From Arthrobacter sp. KBS0702 (GTDB taxonomy: Bacteria > Actinomycetota > Actinomycetes > Actinomycetales > Micrococcaceae), in contig NZ_CP042172.1 of NCBI RefSeq assembly GCF_005937985.2, forward strand, positions 1,364,001 to 1,428,000: 64,000 nucleotides of DNA. Reading direction: 5' to 3'. Position 1 is the first letter of the stretch. Every line of letters starts with the position of its first letter. The position numbers and the translations under genes are program-made. Positions 63,173 to 64,000 of the stretch are shown one piece after another. Under the pieces are notes generated by a model. That model was not told where the DNA came from, did no database searches, and saw nothing but the letters and a program-made list of their open reading frames with translations.

Positions 63173-64000
63173 TTGTCAGAGCTCAATGCCCAGGATGCGG
63201 CTACCGCGCCGACCGGCCAGGACTCCAGCGCGGCGTTCCGGCCCGCGACGGTTGCCGCTGTGCCGCTGGAAACCATCGGCGAGTGGATCGGCGTCATGGT
63301 TCCCGGCGCCTCCGCTGCCGTCCCGGTCACCGGGATCTCGCTGAACTCCCGGGCCGTCCAGCCCGGGGACCTGTACGTTGCCCTGCCGGGCGCTACCCGG
63401 CACGGCGCGGACTTCGTCTCCCAGGCGGTCGACGCCGGCGCCGTCGCGGTGCTGACGGACGACGCCGGCGCGCGCCTGCTGGCCCTCTCCAACGACATCT
63501 CGGTACCCGTGCTGCTGGCCGAGGAGCCGCGCAGCCTGGTGGGCCGCCTCTCCGCCCAGATCTACCGGAGCCGGCCGGACAACGCGGCAGCCCCGGCCCT
63601 GTTCGGCGTCACCGGGACCAACGGCAAGACCACCACCACGTACTTCATCAACTCCCTGCTGCAGGGACTCGGGCGAAAGACCGGGCTGATCGGCACCATC
63701 GAGATCCTGGCCGGTGGCGAAGCGATCCCGAGCCTGCTCACGACCCCCGAGTCAACGGACGTGCACGCCCTGCTGGCGCTGATGCGCGAACGCGGCCTCG
63801 ACGCGGCCTCGATGGAGGTCTCCTCGCACGCCATCTCGTTCCACCGGGTTGACGGCGTGGTGTTCGACGTCGCCGGCTTCACCAACCTGACCCAGGACCA
63901 CCTGGACCTGCACGGAACCATGACGGAGTACTTCGAGACCAAGGCCCGGCTCTTCACGTCTGGGCGCGCCCGGGCGGCCGTTGTGACCGTGGACGATGAG
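63173..64000 (+). CDS. murE: UDP-N-acetylmuramoyl-tripeptide synthetase MurE (5' part, runs off right edge)
   Basis: 276 codons visible, open to the last base. The N-terminal domain has GISLNSRAVQPGDLYVALPGATRHGADF, typical of MurE binding of the UDP-sugar. The ATP loop GVTGTNGKTTT has Lys152; the LTTPESTDVH, MEVSSHAISFHRVDG and LTQDHLDLHGTM segments follow. It adds the third amino acid (diaminopimelate or lysine) to the wall precursor; the specificity motif is beyond the window. TTG 63173 (MSELNAQDAA) is the start, with GGAG 7 bases upstream. It follows ftsI by 113 bases. Confidence 0.95.
   Translation, partial: MSELNAQDAATAPTGQDSSAAFRPATVAAVPLETIGEWIGVMVPGASAAVPVTGISLNSRAVQPGDLYVALPGATRHGADFVSQAVDAGAVAVLTDDAGARLLALSNDISVPVLLAEEPRSLVGRLSAQIYRSRPDNAAAPALFGVTGTNGKTTTTYFINSLLQGLGRKTGLIGTIEILAGGEAIPSLLTTPESTDVHALLALMRERGLDAASMEVSSHAISFHRVDGVVFDVAGFTNLTQDHLDLHGTMTEYFETKARLFTSGRARAAVVTVDDE

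Overview
The window is a high-GC, gene-dense, low-repeat chromosomal segment of an actinobacterium. Gene content and order follow three blocks of the Mycobacterium tuberculosis chromosome (around Rv1691-Rv1713, Rv1826-Rv1830 and Rv2187-Rv2158). Protein style (Pro/Ala-rich tails, DUF222 HNH gene, long disordered N-termini, TyrA between RluB and Cmk) points to Micrococcaceae, most likely Arthrobacter or Pseudarthrobacter. The genus is inferred; no 16S gene is present. There is no sign of prophage, insertion sequence, CRISPR array or plasmid functions.

Block 1 (2-10815, plus strand) is a conserved housekeeping run: TPR protein with a basic repeat array, HAD phosphatase, small protein, tlyA, NAD kinase, recN, pyrG, Nudix ADP-ribose hydrolase and xerD. 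It resumes at 25704 with parA, scpA, scpB, rluB, tyrA, cmk, a PlsC-type acyltransferase and der. Stop/start overlaps are common and suggest translational coupling.

Block 2 (10958-25417) interrupts this run exactly between xerD and parA and looks accessory. It has a frameshifted DUF222/HNH (13E12-type) gene, a GNAT, an ECF sigma factor with a membrane partner and a MutT-like Nudix. Then come the propionate/methylcitrate genes (gntR-prpD-prpB-prpC on minus, prpE divergent on plus) and a DctS/DctR two-component system divergent from a DctA dicarboxylate carrier. Both divergent control regions carry duplicated palindromes (TGTATACA twice, 63 bp apart; GTGATGCGCATC twice, 50 bp apart) that are good operator candidates. 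Succinate and pyruvate from the methylcitrate cycle link naturally to dicarboxylate uptake.

Block 3 (33773-42725) has tRNA-Pro(GGG), an Fpg/Nei-type glycosylase, then gcvH-garA-ftsR-DUF151-MerR in the mycobacterial order, an orphan ParA-like ATPase and pyruvate carboxylase.

Block 4 (42820-54831) holds a FadD15-like acyl-CoA synthetase, ROK glucokinase, a small membrane protein, two tandem alpha/beta hydrolases, another acyltransferase, class II DAHP synthase, a PASTA Ser/Thr kinase, a LysM/SLT cell-wall hydrolase and an Rv2175c-type DNA-binding protein. The kinase, GarA and the Rv2175c homologue suggest a phospho-signalling set tying cell-wall state to central metabolism.

Block 5 (54945-64000) has a polyprenyl synthase, lipoprotein, DNA polymerase IV and DUF3040 protein, then the start of the division and cell-wall (dcw) cluster: mraZ, rsmH, ftsL, ftsI and murE, which runs off the right end. 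The mraZ promoter carries an in-phase 10-bp repeat typical of MraZ boxes. The LysM gene is preceded by an in-phase 9-bp GTAACA/GTCACA-type array resembling MtrA sites. Several genes have a TANNNT -10 box only 6-8 bases before the start codon, indicating leaderless mRNAs.
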